A stretch of DNA of 22,227 nt. Origin: Gracilariopsis chorda. Lineage: Eukaryota > Rhodophyta > Florideophyceae > Gracilariales > Gracilariaceae. Below, in pieces: positions 8,832 through 17,343 of this stretch (position 1 is its first letter; each line of letters starts with the position of its first letter). Position numbers and translations under genes: made by a program. The notes under the pieces are model-generated. The model made no database searches. It had not been told where the DNA came from and was given only the letters and a program-made list of their open reading frames with translations. Location of the stretch: positions 1-22,227 of the forward strand of contig NBIV01000513.1 in the NCBI GenBank assembly GCA_003194525.1, in the 5' to 3' direction.

Positions 8832-9461
8832 CTAACATGTACCGCAACAGATAAATCTTGGCGGTCCGGATCTACGACCAACACGATTACACGGATCGCA
8901 GCAAGTACCAGTTGTAGAAGAAAAGCCAAATGATTGCCCGAAATCGAATAACTGACCACAATATATTTCTCCTTGGCCACCGTTCTTCGTGGACCGCCAG
9001 GGAATGAACCACAGGAAGCCCCAGTCAACGAAAACAGACGGAACAGTTGCAAAGTATTCAGCGCGGAAGTCGTCATGACGAACGGCGATTATAGTTGTTT
9101 GGCCTTTCGAAGCGGGCAAATTACCGTTCTTATCCGAACAACTTATCGATGTTCTACTGCTGTAACAGGAGCCATTTCGGCACGTGACGAGAAACAAATT
9201 GGGCGGGTCCGGCGATGGCGATGGCGATGGCGATGGCGATGGCGATGGCGTGGCAATGAGAACGGGCTCTTTTGTTTCTAAGTGTTGTGCAGTGGGTGGT
9301 TGTGGCAGTTCTTGCGGTACAACAGGCTTCAGTGAAAATGGTTCTGGTAGTTCCAGGACATCGGATTCTGACTTGGTAGAAAAAGCGAGTTTAGAGGGAA
9401 CTTGCACGATTGCAGATGACACCATAGTGGCCAAGAAAGCCAAAACCGCTAGCCAAATCAT
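8832..9461 (-). CDS. Secreted cysteine-rich protein with Ser-Pro repeat linker
   Basis: A 209-residue intron-less ORF starts at ATG 9461 (G at -3, favourable context). Residues 1-17 (MIWLAVLAFLATMVSSA) form a textbook signal peptide. Residues 38-71 are Pro-rich, then a Thr/Ser-Pro repeat (about 71-84) encoded by a GATGGC/GCCATC hexanucleotide array. The C-terminal half holds all ten cysteines (94, 99, 108, 168, 187, 188, 191, 205, 206, 209), an even number suited to disulfides, ending FICCGTC. The central part is rich in aromatic residues (VDWGFLWFIPW). This looks like an extracellular or wall-associated protein whose globular domain is held on a Ser-Pro linker that could carry O-glycans. I do not recognise the domain. 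No transposon hallmark is present, so it is the best candidate for a host gene. Confidence 0.7.
   Translation of the reverse strand: MIWLAVLAFLATMVSSAIVQVPSKLAFSTKSESDVLELPEPFSLKPVVPQELPQPPTAQHLETKEPVLIATPSPSPSPSPSPSPDPPNLFLVTCRNGSCYSSRTSISCSDKNGNLPASKGQTTIIAVRHDDFRAEYFATVPSVFVDWGFLWFIPWRSTKNGGQGEIYCGQLFDFGQSFGFSSTTGTCCDPCNRVGRRSGPPRFICCGTC
9211..9250. repeat. Hexanucleotide microsatellite (GGCGAT)6 inside a coding region
   Basis: Six perfect GGCGAT units (9211-9246) plus a partial unit. On the minus strand the array is read in frame as Ser-Pro repeats of the secreted protein, so unit gain or loss changes linker length without shifting the frame. Confidence 0.95.
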
Positions 9462-10776
9462 GGCTTAGCGAGTAATTACTCAAAATTTCGTTGATTGCAG
9501 AGGCTAACGCTTACCGAGGGTAGATGTCGACAGGTCCGTAGACGATGTTGGATTCCAGTTTTGAATTTGTTAGAAGCACTGGCAAGCAGCGTACAATGCG
9601 AGCTCTTTAAGTACGAAATGGGACATCAGGCGACATGCGGATTGCTTTGACGTGGCCTTGCAGGTAATAAGCTAGCTTCCGTGCCTTTCGCTTCTGTCCT
9701 GCTGTCAGTTGATGGTTTCTGAAAAGAATGCCAGAGATATGAGCATGGATATCTTTGTTGTTGCACCTTCATCATCCTCAGATGGGAAGCGCAGTCTCAG
9801 ACAACGTGTTCTCTAAGACTCCGATACCCGTGTAGTAAGGTACAAATCTTCCAAAAAAATATCCAAATCCTTCATAGAACACATTTGGACTTCTGGGAAC
9901 GTTTTTCTCACTTCGAAGCGGATTATGCTGTATGTGAGTTGTGGTATGCAGAGATGGGTGGAAGGGCTGTTGATGGGTTGCTGAGGGTTAACGTCCTTTC
10001 TTTTACTCGCTTGTTCCTATCCTAAGGCTTTTATAGCCATGAATTTCTACTACTGGTAGGTAGTCGTAGCTGCATTACTGATCCTTCCTTAGCAGGGAAT
10101 CACCCATGTTTGGTGTTTCTCATCCTTATTGGACTCAAGCTATCTATCATTGTTATCTTCCTGGTTGTTCACTAACCACCTTAGATCCACAACCTTCCAG
10201 CCACCTCAAAAGTATTGTGGTGCTGCTCGCACGTTTCTGTCTCTGCCAGCATTGATCATGCATGGCAGATTTTTACCGCTTTTGCGCCATCATGGCACAG
10301 TGTGTACATTGTCGGAACGCTAATTCCAACAAGTTGGCACTACCAGAGCTGGTTCAGCTGTAGAACGCTCAACGTTATGGAGGAGGAACTGGTCTTGTTG
10401 GATGACACCAGTACAATACAGAGGGAGTCGTGGAGGCATTTTTGAGACTTGTTTCCCACGAATCAATTCTAAAGGGTTAGCATTGGGAGGATCTAGGAAT
10501 TGACAGAATGACAAACTCGTGAGGGGATATGGCCTTGCCGGTTTTTGGCCACTTACCACCGTCAGAAAAAAAAACGGTTACGCAGTTAACGAAACCTACA
10601 AATGGCCATGCTTCAACAAAGAAGCATAACCGTTTGTACAAAGTTCCAGCATGGAGTTTCGCTCGCGCTTCCTATCCAACTCAACTTCTTGTGAAGCATA
10701 CAGCTTTTTCCTTTGGTTTCCTTCCTTGCCTCACCTATTCCGTTACAAAGACAAGTATAACCGTCTACTTTACACG
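9462..10776. other. Intergenic interval between the secreted-protein gene and the Harbinger pair
   Basis: The left part must hold the promoter of the minus-strand secreted-protein gene and the right part the leader and left terminus of the Harbinger element. No certain TATA box or terminal inverted repeat is visible. The short ORFs at 10129-10559 on both strands lack motifs. The frame of the DUF6818-like gene stays open upstream to 10651, but those extra 42 residues are Phe/Ser-rich and do not look like part of the domain. Confidence 0.4.
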
Positions 10777-11535
10777 ATGGGCGAGATAGATAAACAGTTC
10801 CAAAAAGGTACTCACTGTCGTCGCGGTAGTCTCAACTACAATGCAGAAGATATGCGGAAGCTCCTTGATTTGGTAGCGGACATTAAACCACTTGGTAGAA
10901 ACCATTGGGCCAGAGTTGCAGAAAAGTTCATGCAGTGGTCTGAAGAGAACGACCGACCAAGAAGAACCGCAGACAGCTCGAAGGATAAGTTTGATCATCT
11001 GGCTTACACGCGGAAACCAACCGGAGATCCACATATTCCACCCAAAGTGCGCCGTGCAAACCGAATATATCGTGATATTCAAGCAAAAGCACAGGCGAAT
11101 GTGCTTGGAAACCACGATGAAAACCTTGCACCGTCCGAGAAGGAAATGGAGAATGCGAGAAGAACGTCTGGTGTTGTTGGTGAAAGTAGGAAACGAAGAT
11201 TAACAGATAATCCCAGGCTACCATTGGCGAAACGGATGCAGATAGATATCGCAAAACACATGGAAACTATGACGACGACCATGCTTGATATTGCTGAATG
11301 TATCAAGAGTTCTGTGCAGAAGGAAGAAAGTGTTGTATCTATATCAGCTGTTCAGGACTTGGTTCGGAAAGAAACGGAAGCTGCAATGCGTACAGTTCTT
11401 AAGGAGCTCTTACCTCGACAGAAAACTTATCCTGTTCCAGCAAGTGCACCAGCAGTGCTGCCGAGTATAGGAGAGATATTTCAATCCCCGTCTGAACTAG
11501 GACAATGTTTAGAAGAATCTGAGAATGAGATGTAG
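10777..11535 (+). CDS. DUF6818/SANT-like DNA-binding protein, Harbinger accessory
   Basis: 252 residues from the ATG at 10777 (MGEIDKQFQK); the frame is open further upstream but the domain begins only at about residue 15, so the shorter start is preferred. Residues 15-110 show the DUF6818-like SANT/trihelix pattern: LNYNAEDMRKLLDLV, PLGRNHWARVAEKFMQW, SSKDKFDHLAYTRKPTGDP and PKVRRANRIYRDI, with the Trp and Leu spacing of Myb-type helices. Residues 137-142 (ESRKRRL region) could be a nuclear signal. Residues 155-215 are helical and may form a dimerising coil; the tail is Pro/Ser-rich and acidic. No internal stop. Likely role: binding the transposon ends and assisting the neighbouring convergent transposase. 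The family assignment is from memory of the motif pattern. Confidence 0.8.
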   Translation: MGEIDKQFQKGTHCRRGSLNYNAEDMRKLLDLVADIKPLGRNHWARVAEKFMQWSEENDRPRRTADSSKDKFDHLAYTRKPTGDPHIPPKVRRANRIYRDIQAKAQANVLGNHDENLAPSEKEMENARRTSGVVGESRKRRLTDNPRLPLAKRMQIDIAKHMETMTTTMLDIAECIKSSVQKEESVVSISAVQDLVRKETEAAMRTVLKELLPRQKTYPVPASAPAVLPSIGEIFQSPSELGQCLEESENEM

Positions 11536-11669
11536 ATGCGATGGGTTTGGATTGGAATTAGTGAAGAAAAATACATGACTATGGATGAGTAAGAAATGTG
11601 CAGAAAGCAGTTTACGGGTAGCAATGAGGCGTGTTGGTGGTATGTGAAACTACCAACTACATCCGCAAC

Positions 11670-11731
11670 ATTTTCATACCTCGAACACTGACCATATCTC
11701 ATTTTCATACCTCTAACACTGACCATATCTC
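11670..11731. repeat. Tandem duplication, 2 x 31 bp, at the transposase stop codon
   Basis: Units 11670-11700 and 11701-11731 are identical except for one G/T difference (CCTCGAACAC versus CCTCTAACAC). On the minus strand the right-hand unit encodes the end of the transposase (EIWSVLEV and the stop at 11707-11705). The left-hand unit repeats the same codons beyond the stop. It lies between the two convergent Harbinger genes. Confidence 0.95.
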
Positions 11732-12703
11732 ATTATGTCTAATTGTACGTGTTCGATAATTCCTTAGGTGGCAGCAAATCGCAATTATATCAAACCGTCT
11801 TCCACTATCAGCTGGCAGTATCGTACGAAGTCTTCGGAAAGGAATTTTTAAGGCGTTCACACCCCACTCCGCAGTCTGGCGGTAAGCGGGATATATTTTC
11901 CCAAGTACACAGTCTACTGCCGCCACCTCTATAGACCTCGGCACCTGTTTTGCTTTGTTCGACTTCCTAGAGCGCAAAACTTTCCCGTTTGTTACTGTTA
12001 TGTTGGCTGCGAATGCACTATCACCAATGATTGCGTATCCCGGTGGCGTGACCTCGTCAGACAATCGTGGCCAGTATAGACCAGAAACTCCTGCTATTTT
12101 CGAATCGTGCCATGAGCCTGGGTAGTTGATCGCTGCATGGATGATTTCCCCATAGAAGTTCCACACGAACAGGTTTGTAACCTCTGTATTCTGCGTATAT
12201 CCTTCGAAGTAAGAGTTCTGGAGATTAGAATCATCGTAACTTGCGCAACGGAAACGGCCGCCATCAACAACGCCAAATACTCCCTTCAAATATATGGCTG
12301 CTTTTGGTTTCGACTGCTCCAGACGTCTTGCAGAATCCTGCATCTCCACTATACTTGGCCATTCAATTCGAGCTTCCGGTATATTTCCGGCTTTTAGAGC
12401 TCTCAACATCAACATTAATCCGTATTTTAACCACCCACTCACGCTAGACGGCACAAGGCCGAATATTGGGCAAAGCGAGTACATAACATCCGCTGTTCTC
12501 ACATACCACAGTACCAATCCCAGAAGGTCCACTGATCGCAAACCTGCTTTTCGTCCTCTGTTCTTGCCATGCTTGGAATATGGAGAATAATATTCACAGG
12601 TTTGACGCACGTTCTCAATTTGAGGAAGAAGATCGTGGAAGAACCGCCATCTGTTAACGTTCAAATGAACGATAAAATTGTGATCTTTACCACAGGATAA
12701 CAA
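11705..12703 (-). CDS. PIF/Harbinger DDE transposase
   Basis: 332 residues are open in this frame. An N-terminal helical region (about 57-100, SVDLLGLVLWYVRT, SSVSGWLKYG) resembles the helix-turn-helix of the family. The RNase H-like core follows: Asp147 in FGVVDGGRF, the HD of NYPGSWHDSKI (199-200), Asp228 in IIGDSAFA and Glu279 in QTAEWGVNALK, so the DDE triad is complete. It would cut and join transposon ends. The position 12703 is only the first permissive codon (TTG). The frame runs upstream without an ATG to a TAA beside a T8 run (12740-12747). In the neighbouring frame an ORF with compatible composition runs from 12914, so the true N-terminus is probably there, separated by a one-base slip or a small intron. 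Otherwise no stops. It converges on the DUF6818-like partner. Confidence 0.85.
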   Translation of the reverse strand: MLSCGKDHNFIVHLNVNRWRFFHDLLPQIENVRQTCEYYSPYSKHGKNRGRKAGLRSVDLLGLVLWYVRTADVMYSLCPIFGLVPSSVSGWLKYGLMLMLRALKAGNIPEARIEWPSIVEMQDSARRLEQSKPKAAIYLKGVFGVVDGGRFRCASYDDSNLQNSYFEGYTQNTEVTNLFVWNFYGEIIHAAINYPGSWHDSKIAGVSGLYWPRLSDEVTPPGYAIIGDSAFAANITVTNGKVLRSRKSNKAKQVPRSIEVAAVDCVLGKIYPAYRQTAEWGVNALKIPFRRLRTILPADSGRRFDIIAICCHLRNYRTRTIRHNEIWSVLEV

Positions 12704-12914
12704 TTCATACCAGTCCGTGCCGACTTGAGCGTGGATACCTTTTTTTTACCCGACTCGTTTCAACTTTCTCTTTTTCGAGATGCGTCGTTGCGGTTGAAGA
12801 GCGTAAACTGTGTTCAAACGAAACATGGTTGTATCCCACCACATAGTACCGAGAAGAAAGAGCATAACAAACAGTTCTGTGTGATTTCTCATCCTGAAAG
12901 GTATGGCAGTGCAT
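12704..12914 (-). pseudogene. Probable frame-shifted N-terminus of the transposase
   Basis: A minus-strand frame from 12914 (MHCHTFQDEKSHRTVCYALS...) leads to a Lys/Glu-rich stretch (HLEKEKVETSRVKK) ending at the T8/A8 run. On the other side of that run, the transposase frame begins with GIHAQVGTDWYELLSCGKDH, whose WYELL pattern fits the start of the Harbinger N-terminal region. A one-base change in the run would join them. This is inference from position and composition; a homopolymer sequencing error would explain it equally well. Confidence 0.4.
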
Positions 12915-13028
12915 GTTGTCGAAGTTAGTAATGGGGAACAGCTGAGGAGACGGTAGTTAGATGGAGGTGGGTTGGGTCTGATATTCGTAAAAGGAGAGTT
13001 GGTTGCTTGTCACTTACTGGATATCAGC

Positions 13029-13077
13029 GTTTGTCGTTCTGCAGCCGGTACCAGAACCCCGCTGCCAAACGACAAAC
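13029..13077. repeat. Long hairpin, 17-nt arms
   Basis: GTTTGTCGTT (13029-13038) pairs perfectly with AACGACAAAC (13068-13077). After a symmetric 2-nt internal loop, GCAGC (13041-13045) pairs with GCTGC (13061-13065). The 15-nt apical loop contains the palindrome GGTACC. It lies about 100 bp beyond the likely start of the transposase and could be a transposon terminus or a structured RNA. Confidence 0.8.
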
Positions 13078-13371
13078 TTGCAGCGAGTGAGGTTTTTTTT
13101 TGCGACGCCCTATTGGATACAAGCGTGTCACTCTCTCAGTTTGTGAATTCCTGGATCCTCCAATTGTAGCCCTGAGTGCACGGCACACCTATGGGGATAG
13201 CTAAGAGACAGTGGCAACGGCTATCTCTTTTCTCGCGATTTCGACCAGATTTGTGAAACGTCTGCGCTGTTGCATGCACCGCCAGAAGAAAACATGGGCA
13301 GTGGGTTCATTTTCTTTTCACTGAGATGTTGATAAAACGGTTTGGGAGACTATGGTGGCAATATCCGGTGC

Positions 13372-13394
13372 AAAGGGTTAAAAGTCAACCCTTT
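13372..13394. repeat. Short perfect hairpin
   Basis: AAAGGGTT (13372-13379) and AACCCTTT (13387-13394) form an 8-bp stem with a 7-nt loop (AAAAGTC). There is no recognised gene nearby. Confidence 0.7.
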
Positions 13395-13581
13395 CCATGG
13401 TGCTCTCCTTCCTCTGTATCACCAAAGGAAAGCGAAATCCGCACTGCTGTTGTTTGCCCTTCATTATGGCGTGGGTAGACAAAAGTTTTGACAGCTGGAT
13501 CACCTCATTCCACCTGTGCTACTTTTCATGACCTCTACAACGACATGTACCAACGGTAGCTCTTGCATTATATTTGATGTG

Positions 13582-13803
13582 TGTCATACGTGTATTACAC
13601 GTGTCTGACAGCAATGACATAAGCTAGCAATGACATTGCTATTCTGTGTTCTATTGGGTAGCATGGCAAGTAACCCTCCAGCTACTTGCCACGTGTAATA
13701 TTTCTGCTACAACCGAGATGCATAAAAGTAGGTTTGCTTCAATGCCCTCGGTTGCACAAAACAACTCGAACAAGACACACACAGACAAAACAATAAAAAT
13801 TCT
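13582..13803 (+). repeat. Possible 5' LTR of the gypsy element
   Basis: The block starts TGTCATACGTG, contains a TATA-like GCATAAAAG near 13720 and an AATAAA-like sequence near 13791, and is followed by TGGCGCGGC (13804), a plausible TGG-type primer-binding site 18 bp before the Gag ATG at 13830. It also holds hairpins: 13588-13602, 13625-13641 (TAGCAATG around one base) and 13664-13691 (9-bp arms, 10-nt loop). The expected CA at the 3' end is missing and no second copy is present, so the limits are tentative. Confidence 0.4.
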
Positions 13804-13829
13804 TGGCGCGGCTTTTTTGCAGCGCTAAC

Positions 13830-14693
13830 ATGGTACTCCATAGAAAATTAGACGCCTCTAGTGCAAACATTCGCATATACATCTTTGTCGGCAGTTCACA
13901 AGAGGATGTTGTCAAAATCGTTTTCTACTATGAAAATGTCATTATGGAGGGACAGTCCTTAGAAGAGAGGGCGTCGGAAATCATCCGATGTCTTGATAGT
14001 GAAGCATTTGACTATTATTAGGATACTTATGCAATCGATAGCAGTTTACCTAAAAAGGCTTTAGACTATTCTGAAGTAAAGCGTTTGCTACTCTAAAAAT
14101 TTGCAGTTGTTGAAAAACTGCAAAAGCTTATAAGGAAATCAATGGCGTATAAGCTTGGACCACTGAAACTTGTTGAGTCTTTAAAGGAAATGAATCAGTA
14201 TTCTGAGAAGGCTAGTTTCAACGAACAAGCCAAGTATGGACTTCTTGAGAACGCTGTCTTGGAGCATATGGATCTTGCTATGTTCTTCCTGGTCAGAAGA
14301 GCGGATGACTATGAGTCTTTGAAGAAGACAGTTCAAGACTGTGTGAATTGTTTTAAGTCCATCCATTCTCCATATTCATTTGCTCATGGTTTATTATTTC
14401 TTGAGGGTGAACCAAAGAAGATGACGCTTAGTCCAGAACAGGCAGTCCAGTCCTTGGAAAATAAGGTAGAGGATCTTGCTGAGCATATTTCACAACTCTC
14501 TCTGTTATTGAAGAAAACACAGAGTGAGCAAACACAAGAGAGTATGATTGGCACATGTTCGTATTGCAAGAAACCCGGTCATGGCGCCTCAAAATGCCCT
14601 GAAAACCACACAAAAACACTCTTTGCAGAAGATGTGACAAATTGGGGCATCTTGAAGCTTCATGCTGGGCAAGAATTCCAGCTCCACAGCTGA
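13830..14693 (+). pseudogene. Ty3/gypsy Gag with CCHC zinc knuckle, two in-frame stops
   Basis: One frame from ATG 13830 (MVLHRKLDASSANIRIYIF) reads a Gag capsid pattern: GSSQEDVVKIVFYYENV, ERASEIIRCLDSEAFDYY, then stop TAG (14019-14021), DTYAIDSSL, YSEVKRLLL, stop TAA (14094-14096), then a long open part with ASFNEQAKYGLLENAV and LVRRADDYESLKKTVQDCVN. A coiled segment (VQSLENKVEDLAEHISQLS) precedes a CX2CX4HX4C knuckle, CSYCKKPGHGASKC (about 14560-14600). A second knuckle, CRRCDKLGHLEASC, occurs immediately after in another frame (about 14626-14668), the frame of Pol. Intact Gag would assemble the particle and bind RNA. Two stops exclude function of this copy. Confidence 0.85.
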
Positions 14694-15560
14694 AGAAGGT
14701 ACAGATTTCCAAGGCTGATGTTGAATCGAAACCTGAGAGGAACCTGAAATTTTTCTCTGATTCTAATGCAGACCCATCTCCAAATAATCAAGTAAAAGTG
14801 GTCATTGAATGTCAAGAAGTAGAAATTATGAATACTACTAAACGAGTTCCTGATGTTAGAGCCCTCTCAAAGCAATATAAGGCATCAGAAGCGGATCTTT
14901 CACCCTTGCTGAATCCAATAGAGCGCGTTCTTATGACAGTAGGGGAAAAAGAGCCTACGCGACTTCCCTCCTTTCGGAAGAGAACTTCCACTCGAGGAAC
15001 AGGGAAAAAAAAGAAAGCTTCAACTAAACGCAAGCCATCCATACCGGATCATGTTGGTAATTATAATGTTTTGATTGAAATTGCCAATGTCTCATGTGGC
15101 CTCAAGTTTGAACAATTTTTGCATGGAGACGCTGATGAAGCCAAGAAGCAAATCAAGAAGTTATTCGTGAAGAATGTTGCATCTCGAGCAATGACTGCTA
15201 CGCAGACAGATTCACCCTCTAGAAGACTAAAAATTTTCTCATTGAAGTTATATGGAACGCCTGTTGCAGCGTTATTGGACTCGGGAGCAGTACCGAATCT
15301 TATGTCCATTTCATTTGCAGAAGGACTTGGCTTATCTCCAGAATCTACCATTAAAAAGATAACAGTGGCTGATGGAACCTCATCTGTTGTGACAGGGATA
15401 TAACGGAATAGACTAGTGACTTTTAGAAGTTCAAGAACACATTTGAGCTTCGTAGTTGTTGAAGAACACCCGTTTGATGTCATCATAGGATTACCGACAT
15501 TAGAGGAATTACAGACCTGTCTAGACCTTGGTAATCAGAATTGGACGGATACCATCGACG
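14642..15560 (+). pseudogene. Ty3/gypsy Pol N-terminal part with aspartic protease
   Basis: Following the second zinc knuckle this frame has a basic linker (RKRTSTRGTGKKKKASTKRK) and then the protease: VAALLDSGAVPNLMS with the catalytic DSG at 15278-15286, AEGLGLSPE and ITVADGTSS. An in-frame TAA at 15401-15403 interrupts it, and the same frame resumes with FVVVEEHPFDVIIGLPTLEE (about 15473-15500), the conserved C-terminal strand-helix of these proteases. It would cleave the Gag-Pol polyprotein. The frame continues into an acidic linker and the start of RT. Confidence 0.85.
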
Positions 15561-17340
15561 GAAAGACATCTGTTCTAGACTTGGATTATGATTACAAGAT
15601 ACCGAGCCTACTTGACTCTGGTACTGACAGTGAAGACTTCACAAGTGATTCTGATATTGTTTCTTTCTCAAGCTCCTCCGAGAGCGAGAGTGAGGAAAAT
15701 CTGGTGCTTCCAGTAAGGGCTGAGATCGCTTTCGAGCCAGACATATTTCATGCTGAAGAAGAGGAAAGGATTCCGGATTTGCTAGAAGAAGATTCCGAAG
15801 AAGAAGATCATAATGAAGATGATGAACACACCGCATCGGAGACTGTTTCTGAAAAAGATGATGAAAGGTCTGCTCATTTAGCGACGAAGTTGAAACATTT
15901 ACCATTACATGTACAGCAAGCGTTAAGCTCGACAATGAAGAACAAAAGCATAATTGCCTGGTCTTTGGGAGACCTGCGCTCATCTAATGTTCCAGTGAAA
16001 CACTCGTTCGAGCTGAATGATCTAACACCAATATACAGTACGGTGCGAAGACTGCCTCCGAAATATAATGATGTTGTACGAAAAGAGATCAATGACATGC
16101 TGCGCATTGGTATAATTACCACGTGGGCTTCTGGGTGGTCTCTTCCTGTCGTCATTTCACTGAAGAAGTATGGCCTACCTCGCTGTTGACTATCGAGCCC
16201 TGAATGCAGTGTGATGAAAGCCGATCGTTGGCTTTTACCGAAGATCGAAGAGATATTTGATGACCTGAGAGGATCAACCATTTTTACAACTTTAGATCTA
16301 TTCTCTGGATAGTGGCAAGTAAAAATGGCTGACTATTGCAAAGAGAAGACAACTTTCGTTTGCAGATACGGTACCTACCAATTTGAAGTCATGCCATTTG
16401 GACTTATGAATGCCCCTGCTACTTTTCAGAGAATGATGGATGTTTTCTTGAAAGGACTAGAATTCGCCATGGTATATGTGGATGATGTTGTAATATTCTC
16501 GAAGAATATCGAAGATCATATTGGTCATTGCTTACAAGTGTTTAACCGAGTTGAATCTTATGGATTGAAGATTAAGGTTACGAAATGCAGCTTCGCTCAA
16601 TCCAAAGTGCGACTCCTCGGCCACATTGTTGATGGTAGTGGAATTCAAGTAAATCCAGAAAAGATTACAGTAATACAGAAGGCATCTGAGCCATGCAATG
16701 CATCTGAGTTAAGAAGTTTTCTGGGACTAGCCGAGTATTATCGTCGTTTCGTATCACATTTCGCAGAAACGTCAGCAGTCCTCCATGAAGCTACATCAGA
16801 AAAGAAGAAATGGATTTGGACCTCCGATATGCAGAACGCATTTGAAGAACTCAAATTGAAGTTGATTACGCCACCTGTCCTCGCATTTCCTGGTTTTGAA
16901 TCGCAATTTGTCGAAGAAACCGATGCCTCTTCTGTTTCGCTTGGTGCTGTCCTTGCTCAGAGAAAAGGAGATAACAAGCGGCACCCGAGACAATATGCCA
17001 GTCGGAGTATGACATCGGCAGAACGAAATTATTCAGCATGCGAACGTGAAGCACTTGCAGTCATATTTGCGCTGAAGAAGTTCATGGTGTACTTATTGTC
17101 AGCCTTTCTTTTTAAATTGGTAACTGACCATCAAGTGCTGCAGTATGCGTTCAAGAAGAAAGATATACACTGAAGACTTGCGAGATGGATCGATTTTGTA
17201 GGCGAATACGATTTCAAGATTCAGTTCCGCTCAGGGAAGAAGAACCAAGCGGCCGACTATTTATCACGAATTGTGATTGATGAGATCGAAGAACAGTATA
17301 ATGATGTGAGCTGCATCGTTATGGAAACGTGGAGTCATTG
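15561..17340 (+). pseudogene. Ty3/gypsy reverse transcriptase and RNase H
   Basis: A Ser/Asp/Glu-rich linker (15600-15870) leads to the RT start: VKHSFELNDLTPIYSTVRRL and INDMLRIGIITTWASGWSLP. Near 16180-16210 the palm segment VDYRALNAV appears in a different frame; TAG 16310-16312 follows LDLFSG. From 16325 the frame is clean: GTYQFEVMPFGLMNAPATFQ, YVDDVVIFSK (catalytic YVDD at 16475-16486), LGHIVDGSGIQVNPEK and LRSFLGLAEYYRRF. RNase H follows with ETDASSVSLGAVLAQ (Asp at about 16922), ASRSMTSAERNYSACEREAL and TDHQVLQY; a TGA at 17171 precedes RLARWIDFVGEYDFKIQFR and NQAADYLSR. These enzymes would copy element RNA into DNA. Catalytic motifs are conserved but the reading is broken at least five times. 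Confidence 0.9.
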
Positions 17341-17343
17341 AGA

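Larger units (their letters stand above)
10777..12914. mobile_element. PIF/Harbinger-type DNA transposon (termini not found)
   Basis: Two convergent genes, a DDE transposase of the DDE_Tnp_4 type (minus) and a SANT/DUF6818-like DNA-binding protein (plus), form the two-gene set of PIF/Harbinger transposons. In known members the Myb/SANT partner brings the transposase to the transposon ends and into the nucleus. Both ORFs are long and mostly intact, unlike the retroelements around them, so this insertion appears younger or under selection. I could not find matching terminal inverted repeats or a 3-bp TWA duplication by eye; the limits given are only those of the coding region. Confidence 0.75.
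12915..13581. other. Non-coding interval with strong hairpins
   Basis: No protein is supported. The interval should contain the right end of the Harbinger element and the left flank of the gypsy element. It contains the hairpins listed separately at 13029-13077 and 13372-13394. Confidence 0.5.

Noticed and set aside
10651..10776. Upstream extension of the DUF6818-like gene to 10651
   Set aside because: The extra residues are Phe/Ser-rich, unlike the domain; the ATG at 10777 directly precedes the conserved region.
10558..13106. CGTC-NN-A9-C at 10560-10575 and, inverted, at 13092-13106 as possible Harbinger terminal repeats
   Set aside because: Similarity does not extend beyond the homopolymer region and no TWA duplication is seen.
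14600..14640. Programmed -1 frameshift signal at the gypsy Gag-Pol junction
   Set aside because: The CACACAAAAACAC stretch does not fit a canonical X XXY YYZ heptamer in the zero frame; given the many other lesions, mutation is the simpler explanation.
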